This document shows, piece by piece, positions 53,498 to 62,900 of a stretch of 64,000 nucleotides of DNA (position 1 is the first letter of the stretch; each line of letters begins with the position of its first letter). Below the pieces are notes generated by a model. The model searched no databases. It saw only the letters and a program-made list of their open reading frames with translations, and had not been told where the DNA came from. A program made the translations under genes and the position numbers. The DNA is from Pseudozobellia thermophila (GTDB taxonomy: Bacteria > Bacteroidota > Bacteroidia > Flavobacteriales > Flavobacteriaceae): assembly GCF_900141855.1 (NCBI RefSeq), contig NZ_FQYU01000004.1, forward strand, positions 62,001 to 126,000. The letters run 5' to 3'.

Positions 53498-54586
53498 ATG
53501 AATTCGACCAAAGAACGGTTAAAGGAGCGCGTAAAGGAACTGACCTGCTTGCACGAAGTAAGCTCGATTATCGTAAATGCCGATTACGACATGCTCGAAA
53601 CATCACTCGAAGCCATTGTAAAATGTTTGCAAAGGGCCTGGCAATTCAATGAAGAAACGGAGGTGCTCTTGACGCACGAAGCCTACCGCATTACGACCAG
53701 GGGCTACCGTTCCGATATGACATGCCTACGTTCGGACATTAAGGTTTTTAACAAGAAGGAAGGCTTTATCGAAGTCGGATATCCTTCGGGGAAGTACGGA
53801 CTTTCCGATTTTTTGGCCGAGGAACAGACCCTGCTCGACAACGTGAGCCTGGCCGTCGGAAACCTGTTCGAAAGAAAACAGATACGGGATCGCGAAACGG
53901 AAATCAAAAGGCAGATGATGCGGACCGACCGCTTGCATATTCTCGGTGAGATTACCGCCGGGATAGCCCACGAACTCAATACCCCCTTGGCAAATATTCT
54001 GGGTTTCGCGGAATTGCTTAAAGACTCCCTGACCGACAAAGCGGCCATAAGCGATCTCGAAAAAATCATGGAAAACGCTATCTTCAGTAGGGAAATCGTA
54101 AAAAAACTCATGTTCTTCGCCTGTGAGATCCCACAGGAAATGAAAAAAATTGAGCTCAACCCCCTAGTGGACAATGTGCTGAACCTATTGCAACCTTCGA
54201 TCAACAACAAGAATATTCAGCTCAAAAAATCGTTCAGTCACGACAACATTTTGATCAAGGCCGATACGGTACAATTGACACAGGTATTCTTTAACTTGAT
54301 CATGAACGCCATCTACTATTCGCCGCAAGGCGGACAAATAACGGTCGATATTAACCAAAGGCCGGGGATTATCCAAATAAAGATTATGGACGAGGGAGAA
54401 GGCATCGACAGCAAGAACGAGGACAAAATTTTCGAACCCTTTTTTACCACCAAGCCCCTTGGCGAAGGTTCCGGACTGGGACTTAGCGTCGTGCACGGCA
54501 TCGTAAGCGGCCATAAGGGTACCATTACCCATGAGCCAAACTCCCCAAGAGGTACTATCTTTACCATCGATTTTCCTAAACCATAA
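53498..54586 (+). CDS. cytoplasmic sensor histidine kinase, NtrB-like
   Basis: The 362 aa protein has a GAF-like N-terminal domain (about 1-125), a coiled linker and a kinase core. The H-box is AGIAHELNTPLANILGF, the N-box is FNLIMNAIYYSPQGGQI, and the G boxes are DEGEGID and GSGLGLSVVHGIV. It has no membrane helix. The regulator gene starts two bases after its stop, so they form a pair. The location opposite the pump operon suggests a link, but that is inference. Confidence 0.9.
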   Translation: MNSTKERLKERVKELTCLHEVSSIIVNADYDMLETSLEAIVKCLQRAWQFNEETEVLLTHEAYRITTRGYRSDMTCLRSDIKVFNKKEGFIEVGYPSGKYGLSDFLAEEQTLLDNVSLAVGNLFERKQIRDRETEIKRQMMRTDRLHILGEITAGIAHELNTPLANILGFAELLKDSLTDKAAISDLEKIMENAIFSREIVKKLMFFACEIPQEMKKIELNPLVDNVLNLLQPSINNKNIQLKKSFSHDNILIKADTVQLTQVFFNLIMNAIYYSPQGGQITVDINQRPGIIQIKIMDEGEGIDSKNEDKIFEPFFTTKPLGEGSGLGLSVVHGIVSGHKGTITHEPNSPRGTIFTIDFPKP

Positions 54587-54588
54587 GC

Positions 54589-55923
54589 ATGCTGAGAAAA
54601 GAGAATATTCTGTTGGTCGACGACGATGTCAACATCTTGGAGCTATTGCAACGGCACCTGCAATCGATGAACTACCATACCTATAAGGCCGTTTCAGTAA
54701 AAGAGGCGGTCCGTATTTTAAGGGATACCCCAATAGACCTGTTGATTACCGATATTCGCATGCCCGAGGTGGACGGAATGCAGTTGTTAAAGTTTGCCAG
54801 CGAACATTACCCCGATATGCCCAAATTGGTCATAACGGGCTACCCTTCGGTATCGGGCACCTTAAAAGGTATCAAAACGGGGGCGGTCGATTATTTGATC
54901 AAACCCTTTACCAAAAAAGAACTCATAGAGAGCATCGATACGGCCTTTGAGCACAGTACCGGCAAAAAAAACAGCCCAAAAACGAATCAAGTTCCAAGAA
55001 AGGACCTCTATGAGGGTATGATCGGCAAATCGGAGGCGTTTCAAAAGGTGACCGAACTCATCGAAAGGGTCAAGAACAACAAGGCCACCGTGCTTATAAA
55101 TGGTGAAAGCGGAACGGGAAAGGAGCTCGTGGCCCGGGCCATACACTACTCGGGCAAATATGCCAGGGCCCCCTTTATCGCCGTAAACTGTGGCGCCATA
55201 CCCGAAAACCTACAGGAATCCGAACTGTTCGGCTACCTTAAAGGGGCCTTTACCGGTGCCAATGAAAACCGAAACGGCTTTTTTCAGGCAGCCGATGGAG
55301 GCACTCTTTTTTTGGATGAAGTCGCATCGGCTTCCACGGCGGTCCAAACCAAACTACTCAGGGCATTACAGGAAAAGGAAATACTAAAAGTAGGGTCGCG
55401 AAAAACCGAGAAAGTAGATATTCGCGTCATTGCGGCGACCAATACCGACCTGTCGGAGGAAATAAAAAAAGGCCATTTCCGGGAAGACCTCTACTATCGA
55501 TTGACCGTCGTAGAAATCAATGTTCCGCCCCTACGCGAGCGGAAATCGGATATTGACATACTGACCCAATCCTTTCTCCAAAAATACGGAATGGAATACA
55601 AAGACCGCCCGCTTATCATATCGCCGGAAGCCATGGAGGTGCTACACCGTTATAACTGGCCCGGTAATATTCGCGAGCTGGAAAACGTGATTCAAAGGGC
55701 GGTTATCCTATCCGATGGAATAATCGGGATACAACACCTTCCGGACCGATTGAAGTTTCAACTCGACTTTGAGGACGACGCCTATATTCCCCTAAAACAG
55801 ATGGAACAAAAATATATTGAACGCGTTCTCGCCCATACCCAGGGCAACAAAACCAAGGCGGCCGAAATTCTACAAATTGACCGTAAAACCTTACGGGCCA
55901 AATTGAATCAAGACGGGAAATAA
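54589..55923 (+). CDS. sigma-54-dependent response regulator, NtrC family
   Basis: The 444 aa protein has three parts: a receiver domain (LLVDDDVNIL, phospho-Asp in LLITDIRMPEVDG, LIKPFT), an AAA+ domain (about 140-370) with Walker A GESGTGKE, sigma-54-contacting GAFTGA, Walker B GGTLFLDE and the R-finger region FREDLYYRL, and a Fis-type helix-turn-helix (NKTKAAEILQIDRKTLRAKL). The GAFTGA loop is intact, so it should activate sigma-54 promoters. Target promoters are not identified in this window. Confidence 0.95.
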   Translation: MLRKENILLVDDDVNILELLQRHLQSMNYHTYKAVSVKEAVRILRDTPIDLLITDIRMPEVDGMQLLKFASEHYPDMPKLVITGYPSVSGTLKGIKTGAVDYLIKPFTKKELIESIDTAFEHSTGKKNSPKTNQVPRKDLYEGMIGKSEAFQKVTELIERVKNNKATVLINGESGTGKELVARAIHYSGKYARAPFIAVNCGAIPENLQESELFGYLKGAFTGANENRNGFFQAADGGTLFLDEVASASTAVQTKLLRALQEKEILKVGSRKTEKVDIRVIAATNTDLSEEIKKGHFREDLYYRLTVVEINVPPLRERKSDIDILTQSFLQKYGMEYKDRPLIISPEAMEVLHRYNWPGNIRELENVIQRAVILSDGIIGIQHLPDRLKFQLDFEDDAYIPLKQMEQKYIERVLAHTQGNKTKAAEILQIDRKTLRAKLNQDGK

Positions 55924-56135
55924 TTCCCCGGCAGAGGCAATCCTCCCCACATCCCCATCAACCCCAAAAAAACCATCATCTATCTGATTATCAACTAACT
56001 AAACCCAAACAACTCAACCCATAAATCAAATGGGTATGTAAATTGCACAAGGAAGGGCAAGCCTTATCGCCTTAGGTGATATCAGCTTAAAACTAAGAAA
56101 GTTAAAAATTTAGCTCAACCTTAAATTACAAACGT

Positions 56136-56477
56136 ATGATCAAATATGTAATTCCCTTTCTCCTCTCCGGAGTAATGCTCAATGCCCAAGAAAACGTAAA
56201 TGTCGGGGATGTACTTGAAATCGGAAGTCCGGACGCAAGAACCTACAAGCACATCGACTTTCCAAGGGCCAATTTTATTATCAAAAGAGGAGGTATCGCG
56301 AACTACAAGAACCTTAAGGGCCAAAAGGTAGTGGTAACCGCCATTGAAGAGAAAAAGGACGGCAGCAAGGAAATCAAATTGAAAAAAGTGAACGGCAACC
56401 GCTTCTTCGGCAGTCATGCCGTTGTGGCGGCCAATTACCGCAAAGCCCTGGAAACAGGCGAATTAGTACTTAATTAG
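56136..56477 (+). CDS. small secreted protein of unknown function
   Basis: The 113 aa product has a signal peptide (MIKYVIPFLLSGVMLNAQ) and a compact basic body with beta-strand character (GDVLEIGSPDARTYKHIDFP, VVVTAIEEKKDGSKEIKLKKVNG, RFFGSHAVVAANYRKALE). No family is recognised. It lies between the sigma-54 regulator and a strong terminator, so it is a single-gene unit. The 212 bp before it shows no clear promoter box. Confidence 0.65.
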   Translation: MIKYVIPFLLSGVMLNAQENVNVGDVLEIGSPDARTYKHIDFPRANFIIKRGGIANYKNLKGQKVVVTAIEEKKDGSKEIKLKKVNGNRFFGSHAVVAANYRKALETGELVLN

Positions 56478-56499
56478 ATCAGAGTGGTCAACTCGGGCT

Positions 56500-56541
56500 G
56501 CCCGACCGGTACGATCCGTACCATCGGGCGGCCTATTTTTA
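56500..56541 (+). terminator. intrinsic terminator after the small secreted protein gene
   Basis: A two-part stem, GCCCGA with GGTACG (56500-56513) pairing with CGTACC and TCGGGC (56517-56529), is followed by a T-run at 56535-56540. Confidence 0.85.
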
Positions 56542-56700
56542 TATACCCATGGATGTTCTTGCGATTTAGGGCCGAATGTTAATGGCCGCCATGCCCTTTC
56601 CCACCATCCTTTCCGTCCATAGTTCGATAAATCCCTATAGAAAATGTAATTTTATGTCTTGAATAGTGGCGGGAGACCGCATAACTTAAAAGGGATAACA

Positions 56701-57681
56701 TTGCTCAAAAGCCTGGCCTTTCTTTTTTTCCTATCCGCCTTATTGGCTCGGGGACAGGACACCTATAGCCGTACCGTTAAACTAATGGGGAGCCGGTTCG
56801 ATATTACGGTGGTAGACAAGGATTCGATGTCAGCTCAAGCCCATATAAATACAGCCATTGAAGAAATTACCCGAATAGAAAGACTGATCTCTTCCTGGGA
56901 CCCTGGATCACAAACCTCCCTGATCAACAAAAATGCGGGATTGGCGCCGGTCTTTGTAGACCGGGAACTCTTTGACCTCATCGCCCGATGTATCGAACTT
57001 TCAAAGGCCACGGACGGCGCCTTTGATATCAGCTATGCCTCCTTGGACAACATTTGGAAATTCGATGGTTCCGTCCAGCGCATGCCCGACAAAGGGCAGG
57101 TACGGGCCTCGGTATCGAAGGTGGGGTTTCAAAATATTATATTGAACCCGACAGATCAATCCGTCTTTTTACGTACGAAGGGGATGAAAATCGGCTTCGG
57201 GGCCATTGGGAAGGGCTATGCAGCCGACAAGGCAAAGGCCTTGCTCAAAAATAGAGGGGTAACCGCGGGCATTATAAATGCCAGTGGGGATATGAATTCC
57301 TGGGGCAGTCAACCGAATGGCCAGGCCTGGCAGGTAGCTATCACCAATCCCATGGACAAGAACAAGGTTTTTGCCCTTTTTCCGTTACATAACGGTGCCG
57401 TGGTCACTTCGGGCGATTATGAGAAATTCGTGATCCTAGACGGCCAACGCCATGCCCATATCATAGACCCGCGAACCGGCTACCCTTCCAAAGGTATTGC
57501 AAGTGTGACCGTATTCGCACCCCGGGCCGAATTGGCCGATGCCCTGGCCACCTCCGTTTTTGTAATGGGCAAGGACACCGGTATTGATCGGATCAACCAA
57601 ATACCGAATACCGAATGCATCGTAATCGATGACCGGGGACGCATTTTTACATCTGACAATATTGAAATCAAAGACCTATGA
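56701..57681 (+). CDS. apbE: FAD:protein FMN transferase (ApbE)
   Basis: ApbE attaches FMN covalently to Thr or Ser of target proteins, using FAD and magnesium, outside the cytoplasm. Core motifs are MGSRFDITVVDKD, TRIERLISSW, GAIGKGYAADKAKALL, INASGDMNSWG and HIIDPRTGYPSKG, with a late DALATSVFVMG. A hydrophobic N-terminal export segment (SLAFLFFLSALLARGQ) is present. No ATG fits; possible starts are TTG at 56701 (just before the export segment) or TTG at 56659. The DUF4266 gene overlaps the stop (ATGA at 57678). Confidence 0.9.
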   Translation: MLKSLAFLFFLSALLARGQDTYSRTVKLMGSRFDITVVDKDSMSAQAHINTAIEEITRIERLISSWDPGSQTSLINKNAGLAPVFVDRELFDLIARCIELSKATDGAFDISYASLDNIWKFDGSVQRMPDKGQVRASVSKVGFQNIILNPTDQSVFLRTKGMKIGFGAIGKGYAADKAKALLKNRGVTAGIINASGDMNSWGSQPNGQAWQVAITNPMDKNKVFALFPLHNGAVVTSGDYEKFVILDGQRHAHIIDPRTGYPSKGIASVTVFAPRAELADALATSVFVMGKDTGIDRINQIPNTECIVIDDRGRIFTSDNIEIKDL

Positions 57682-57890
57682 AAAACTATTTTTTTATTAT
57701 TCTGGCCTTGGGCTGCTGTTCGGCCAGTTGTGTAACGGTCAAGGAATATCAAAAAGTAAATATCAACGACCCTGAAATGGTCTTGTCGGAGAAAAAGGTA
57801 GACCGCAACGTAAGCACCATGCACTCGTACAGGGAAGCAGCCGTAGGGGCCAATGGCGGAAAAACCGGGGGTGGCTGCGGTTGTAATTAA
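57678..57890 (+). CDS. DUF4266 small lipoprotein
   Basis: The 70 aa protein has a lipoprotein signal (LGCCSASC, then VTVKEYQKVNINDPEM) and a Gly/Cys-rich end (GGGCGCN), both typical of DUF4266. The family is known only from its gene neighbourhood, commonly next to ApbE and DUF3570 genes. The Cys-rich tail could bind metal or pair with a thiol partner. Start overlaps the apbE stop. Confidence 0.85.
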   Translation: MKNYFFIILALGCCSASCVTVKEYQKVNINDPEMVLSEKKVDRNVSTMHSYREAAVGANGGKTGGGCGCN

Positions 57891-57906
57891 CGAAAAAAGG
57901 AAACGG

Positions 57907-59214
57907 ATGGCCCAAATAAAAAGCAGCCTTGTATTTACCGCTATTTTGCTCTGCGCCCTTCGCGTTTGCGCCCAAGAGGCGACGCCCGACTACAAGCAAA
58001 GAGTACTCGAAAGTTCGGAAATCGATTTTCTAACCAGTTATTATTCGCAAGATGGTGGGAACGCTGCCGTAACCGGTGGCAGGGGTACCGAAGAACTTAG
58101 CGATGCCACGGCCACGATCATTGTCTCGATCCCCCTTAACGATGATGACGTTTTAACCGTGGATGCCGGCATTTCGGCCTACACCTCGGCCTCCTCGAGC
58201 AATGTGAATCCCTTCGACGGCAATGCCCAGGGCGATCCATTTAATGCAACAACCGGAGCCTCAAGGTCGGATACCTGGGTCAATTTTACCGGTAGCTATT
58301 CGCATAGCTCCGATGATCGAAACGATATATGGTCGGCCCGTTTATCGGTGTCGAGCGAGTACGACTATTTTTCCTTTGGCTTCGGGGGCAGCTATGCCAA
58401 ACTCTTCAATGAAAAAAATACCGAAGTAAACCTTAGCACCACTATTTACCTCGACAAATGGAAGCTCATCTATCCCATTGAACTGCGTCCCTTCATGGAA
58501 AACGGAATCGGTGAATTCAGAAGCAGCGAAATTACCGGGAACACCGATTACAGTCCCAACTTCACCGAGCTCGAAAAAAGCAACAGAAACTCCTATGCCA
58601 TAGGTATCGGACTCTCCCAAATCTTGGGCAAAACGCTTCAGGGGCTTGTTTCTTTGGATGTGATACGACAGCAAGGCCTTCTTTCAACACCCTTTCAAAG
58701 GGTATATTTTTCGGATATTCAAGACTCCTTCGTCGAGAATTTTCAATTGGCCGACGACATCGAGCGACTCCCCGACACCCGGTCTAAATTGGCCCTGGGA
58801 GGACGCTTGAACTGGTTTGTTTCGCCCTCGGTCACCCTGAGGTCGTATTATCGCTACTATTTCGACGATTGGGGAATCGCCTCCCATACGGCAAGTGTGG
58901 AGCTTCCCATAAAACTATCGGACCGGTTTACCCTCTACCCTTCCTACAGGCTCTACCATCAAACGGAGGCCGATTATTTCGCCGGCCATGAAGCGCACCT
59001 TTCCTCCGAGGAATTCTACACCTCCGATCACGACCTGTCCGAATACATGGCCCATCAGTATGGTATCGGAATTTCGTATACCGATATATTTACCAAAATC
59101 CGGATATCCAATTTAGGCCTAAAGAGTATCGACCTGAAGTTTTACAACTACGACCGCGATACCGAATTCAGTTCGATCATTGCTACAGGTGGCTTCAAGT
59201 TCGTATTCGACTAA
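57907..59214 (+). CDS. DUF3570 outer-membrane beta-barrel protein
   Basis: The 435 aa protein has a signal peptide (MAQIKSSLVFTAILLCALRVCAQ) and a long series of strand-like segments. It ends FKFVFD, and DUF3570 traits such as SSEIDFLTSYYSQDGGNAAV and WVNFTGSYSH are visible. An in-frame ATG at 57853 would overlap DUF4266, but the signal peptide supports 57907. Residues 113-121 read NATTGASRS, close to the ApbE acceptor pattern DxxxGA[ST]. DUF3570 is of unknown function and recurs with ApbE and DUF4266. It ends six bases from the convergent PPTase gene, with no separate terminator space. Confidence 0.87.
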   Translation: MAQIKSSLVFTAILLCALRVCAQEATPDYKQRVLESSEIDFLTSYYSQDGGNAAVTGGRGTEELSDATATIIVSIPLNDDDVLTVDAGISAYTSASSSNVNPFDGNAQGDPFNATTGASRSDTWVNFTGSYSHSSDDRNDIWSARLSVSSEYDYFSFGFGGSYAKLFNEKNTEVNLSTTIYLDKWKLIYPIELRPFMENGIGEFRSSEITGNTDYSPNFTELEKSNRNSYAIGIGLSQILGKTLQGLVSLDVIRQQGLLSTPFQRVYFSDIQDSFVENFQLADDIERLPDTRSKLALGGRLNWFVSPSVTLRSYYRYYFDDWGIASHTASVELPIKLSDRFTLYPSYRLYHQTEADYFAGHEAHLSSEEFYTSDHDLSEYMAHQYGIGISYTDIFTKIRISNLGLKSIDLKFYNYDRDTEFSSIIATGGFKFVFD

Positions 59215-59220
59215 AGGAGG

Positions 59221-59925
59221 TTAAACGAGGTCGGCGCCCTGCCACTGGTAATAGCCTATTTTCCTTATGGGTGCCCGAACCGAAAGTGCCCCGATATAGC
59301 CCGGGGCCGGGCGAAAGGAACGCATGCTCCACTCACGGCATTCCCCAGGGTTCCATTCGGTGGCCAATAGCCGGGCTTCCTCGCCGATGGAGACCGAAAA
59401 CGACGCCAAAGGAAAGGAAAGACCGCTACCCTTGGCCTTTATAAACGATTCTTTTCTTGTCCACAGGCGATAAAAAGCCAGGTACCTATTTTCCTTTGGC
59501 ATTTTATCGAGGCTGTCCATTTCTGAGGAAGAGAAGAAGTTTTGGGCAATGCGGAGCACATCAAAACCGGTTTTTATCCTTTCCACATCGACGCCTAGCT
59601 CGGCATCCATACCGAATGCCAGGACGATAAATGCATCCGAATGTGAAATATTGAACCGAAGCCCTGGGTGTTCCCAAAAATAAGGTTTGCCGAATTCTTG
59701 GTAGGCAACGCCAAGCGACCCGGGGTCACGCCCCAAATACCGACCAGCCAATATCCTAAGTGCACTTCGGGCCATCACATTGAGTTTCCTGTCCCTTTCA
59801 AATTTGAATTTTTGGGACCTCTGCAGCTCTTCATCTGACAACAACGCTTTATAAAGCCCTAGGTCCCCCTGGAAATCATCCACGCTAAAAAACCAAACCT
59901 GGATGTCGTTCTCAAGCAACTTCAT
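59221..59925 (-). CDS. Sfp-type 4'-phosphopantetheinyl transferase
   Basis: The 234 aa enzyme transfers phosphopantetheine from CoA to the Ser of carrier-protein domains. Diagnostic motifs are FNISHSDAFIVLAF, LGVDVERI with magnesium ligands, and YRLWTRKESFIKAKGSGLSF. The length matches Sfp-type enzymes of secondary metabolism. Its start overlaps the 3' end of the NRPS gene by 14 bases, so it almost certainly activates that enzyme's carrier domain. Confidence 0.95.
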   Translation of the reverse strand: MKLLENDIQVWFFSVDDFQGDLGLYKALLSDEELQRSQKFKFERDRKLNVMARSALRILAGRYLGRDPGSLGVAYQEFGKPYFWEHPGLRFNISHSDAFIVLAFGMDAELGVDVERIKTGFDVLRIAQNFFSSSEMDSLDKMPKENRYLAFYRLWTRKESFIKAKGSGLSFPLASFSVSIGEEARLLATEWNPGECREWSMRSFRPAPGYIGALSVRAPIRKIGYYQWQGADLV

Positions 59926-62900
59926 TTGATGGACTTATTCGTGAATTGGCGGTCATGCCTTCAAACCTCGACATCAATTTATCGACGGCACCCGCCGTAA
60001 CCGCTACATCGCCCTCCAGGAAAAGGCTGTTGTGATGCCCCTGTATCGGTTCAAGCTCTACGGATTTTCCCGTCAACCTTTCCCAAGAGGCGATCAACAT
60101 TTCGTTGAATTCGGTATTCTTTTTTGAAGTCAACAATAACTGCACCCCACCGTGGATCCGCTGCCATTGATACGCGCGGTAAATTTTTATATGGTTGTTG
60201 TGCAAGACCTGTATTTTCCTTTCACTGGGCGACACCGCGACCCTTTTCAGTTTTTGCCTTAGGGGCCGGAGTAGTTTACTCCCTATCAATCGCAGGGTTG
60301 TTCGTAGTGGCGCCTTCTTGAACCGGTCTAAAAAAGCCGCGGCCCTTTGTGGGGTCCTCGATGGGGCAAACAAACTTAAATAATCGGCCATCGTATCGGC
60401 AATTATCAGATTGACAGGTACCGATTCCTTTTCCAAAAGCCGAACCATCTCAAGGCCTACCGCCGTATTGTAGCAGTAGGAGATAAAATGGTAGGGGCCA
60501 TTTGGACTAACCTTACGTATTTCGGCAACAAAATCGCGGGCCATGGCCGCAACGCTGTCGTGTATGACCAGGTTTCCTTCGTGGGGCGAGGCCTGTAAGG
60601 CATATACAGGCCGATCGGCCTGAAGGTGTTTGGCAAATAGATTGTAAAAAAAGAAATGGGTTCCCCCGCTGTGCAAGCAAAACAAGGGAGGCTTGCTCCC
60701 TGTCGGCCTTATCGCCACCAAATGCTTGAACCCGTTGTTCCCTTCCGCTTTTCCCGCCCTGTTTTTTTCCAGCACAACGGAATGTGCCAGTTCGGCAATG
60801 GTCTGGTGTTCGAACAATTGGCTGGGCCTTATGGGCATTCCGGCCGCACGGGCCATGGCGATTACTTGGATACTTAGGATAGAGTCGCCCCCTATATCAA
60901 AGAAATTGTCCCTCAGGCCGATTTCAGGCAACCCCAAAACTTCTTTCCAAATCGCCAGCAACCCGGCCTCGGCATCGCTTGGCCCCGGTTCTTCCCGTAG
61001 CGGGTTTTCCTCCTCCGGCCTTCCTTTTGAGGGGACCATGGCCAGTAAGCGCTTTTTGTCGACTTTACCATTGGGCAGTAAGGGAAGGCTTTCTACCTCG
61101 ATGATCCGTGAAGGCAGCATATAATCGGGAAGGGTCTTTCGCAATGAACGCTTGAGCCTTTCCATATCGACCTCTTCGTCGGCCGTTATGAAGGCCAGTA
61201 GCCTGCCTGTCGTAGGGGATTTGGTCGCCCCGCTTTTCTCCGCCCCCATCCGTTCCGCCCGTAATAGCAGTAGGCTTCGCCCCTCCTCCGATAGGCGTCC
61301 GACCCTCCCCTCGACACCATGCCCTTCCGGCCGATCTATTGGTAACTTTTCATACGGCCCATGCCCATTTGATTCCGACCACGATTTTTCGAGGGAAGCC
61401 AATAATCCATCAAGCTCTTCATCGGAAAGCAAGGCCCGCAAACGTGTCAAAAGTTGTGCGACATCCTTTGTATTGTAAGCTGTAATACCTCCTATGTCGG
61501 CCTCGACGCCCCCCTGGTTTTCTACCAAGGCTACCGCCTCCCCAACCCCCTTAACATCCATAAGGGCCTTTCCGACCTCTTCAAGTTCGACCCTAAATCC
61601 CCTTAGTTTGATTTGCTGGTCGACCCTGCCCATATATACAAGGGCCCCGTCGCTTTGGAACCTGCCCAGATCCCCGGTCTTGTAAAGCTTGGTCGGCAGG
61701 CCATAGGAAAACGGACTATCAAGAAAGACGTTGTCGGTAAGTGCTGGGCGATTGATGTAACCCAACGCCAAGCCGGGCCCGCCGATGAACAGTTCGCCGA
61801 TGGCCCCGTAGGGCACTAAACGCATTTTGGGGCCGAGTACATATATTTTGGCCCCGGCCACGGCCTTACCAATGGGGACGGTATTCCCTGAATCGCCAGG
61901 TTCGACTTTATGCGCGGTGCACCATACGGTCGCTTCGGTAGGTCCGTATTCATTATAAAGAGCGGTATGGGGCAAAACCTGGAAATGGGTTCTACATACC
62001 GCTGGGGCACAGGCCTCCCCGGCCACAATAACCGTTTGCAAGCCAGCTATCCTTTCGGGTGTGGCGTGCTTGAGAAGGAGATGGTACAGGGACGGCAGCA
62101 TCAAGGTATGGGTGATTTTTTGGTCCGCTATGCTATTTTCGACCTGTAAGATATCTTGCTCGATCCTGTTTTCGGCAATTACCAAATTCCCTCCGGTACA
62201 CAAGGTCCAAAAAATACCGGCCATGGCACTGTCAAAGGAAATCGAAGACATCAAAAGAAAGGCCTCGGGGGGCTTTGGGTAAAACTTCAGCCGTCCAGCG
62301 GTAGAACTTATAATATTCTTGTGGGTAATGGCAACGCCCTTGGGTTTTCCGCTGCTTCCCGAGGTATAGATCACATAGGCCAGGCCATCTTCATCGACTT
62401 CGGGCAATTTCATGCCTTTGTCAACATCAAAATGTACCGGCCCATCCAAATGGATTATATTTTTCCTTCCTTCAAAAAGCGAGCCCAAGGAACCATGGGC
62501 AAGAATTTGCGTACATCCCGCATCGGACAGCATAAAGTTGATCCTTTCGACCGGATAATGGGGATCGATGGGCAAATAGGCGCACCCTGCCTTTAAGATG
62601 GCCAAGAGCCCTACGATCATTTCAACGGACCGATGGGCACAAAGTCCGACTATTTCGTTACGGCCCGCCGTACGGTCCAGTATTTCAAAGGCGAGCTTAT
62701 CGGCCCTGCTATCGAGCATTTCATAGGTCAACGATGCGTTTTCGAACGTTACGGCCTTATTTAGGGGAAACCTGCCTGCAAGGTCCCCAATTATTTGATG
62801 TATGGCGGTATACGCCGAAAAGGGCGTACTTTCTTCCGTTGGTTTTTCGAAAAAGAAGATCTTTTCCGCGGCTGTCAACATGGGCAAATCGATGATCGGG

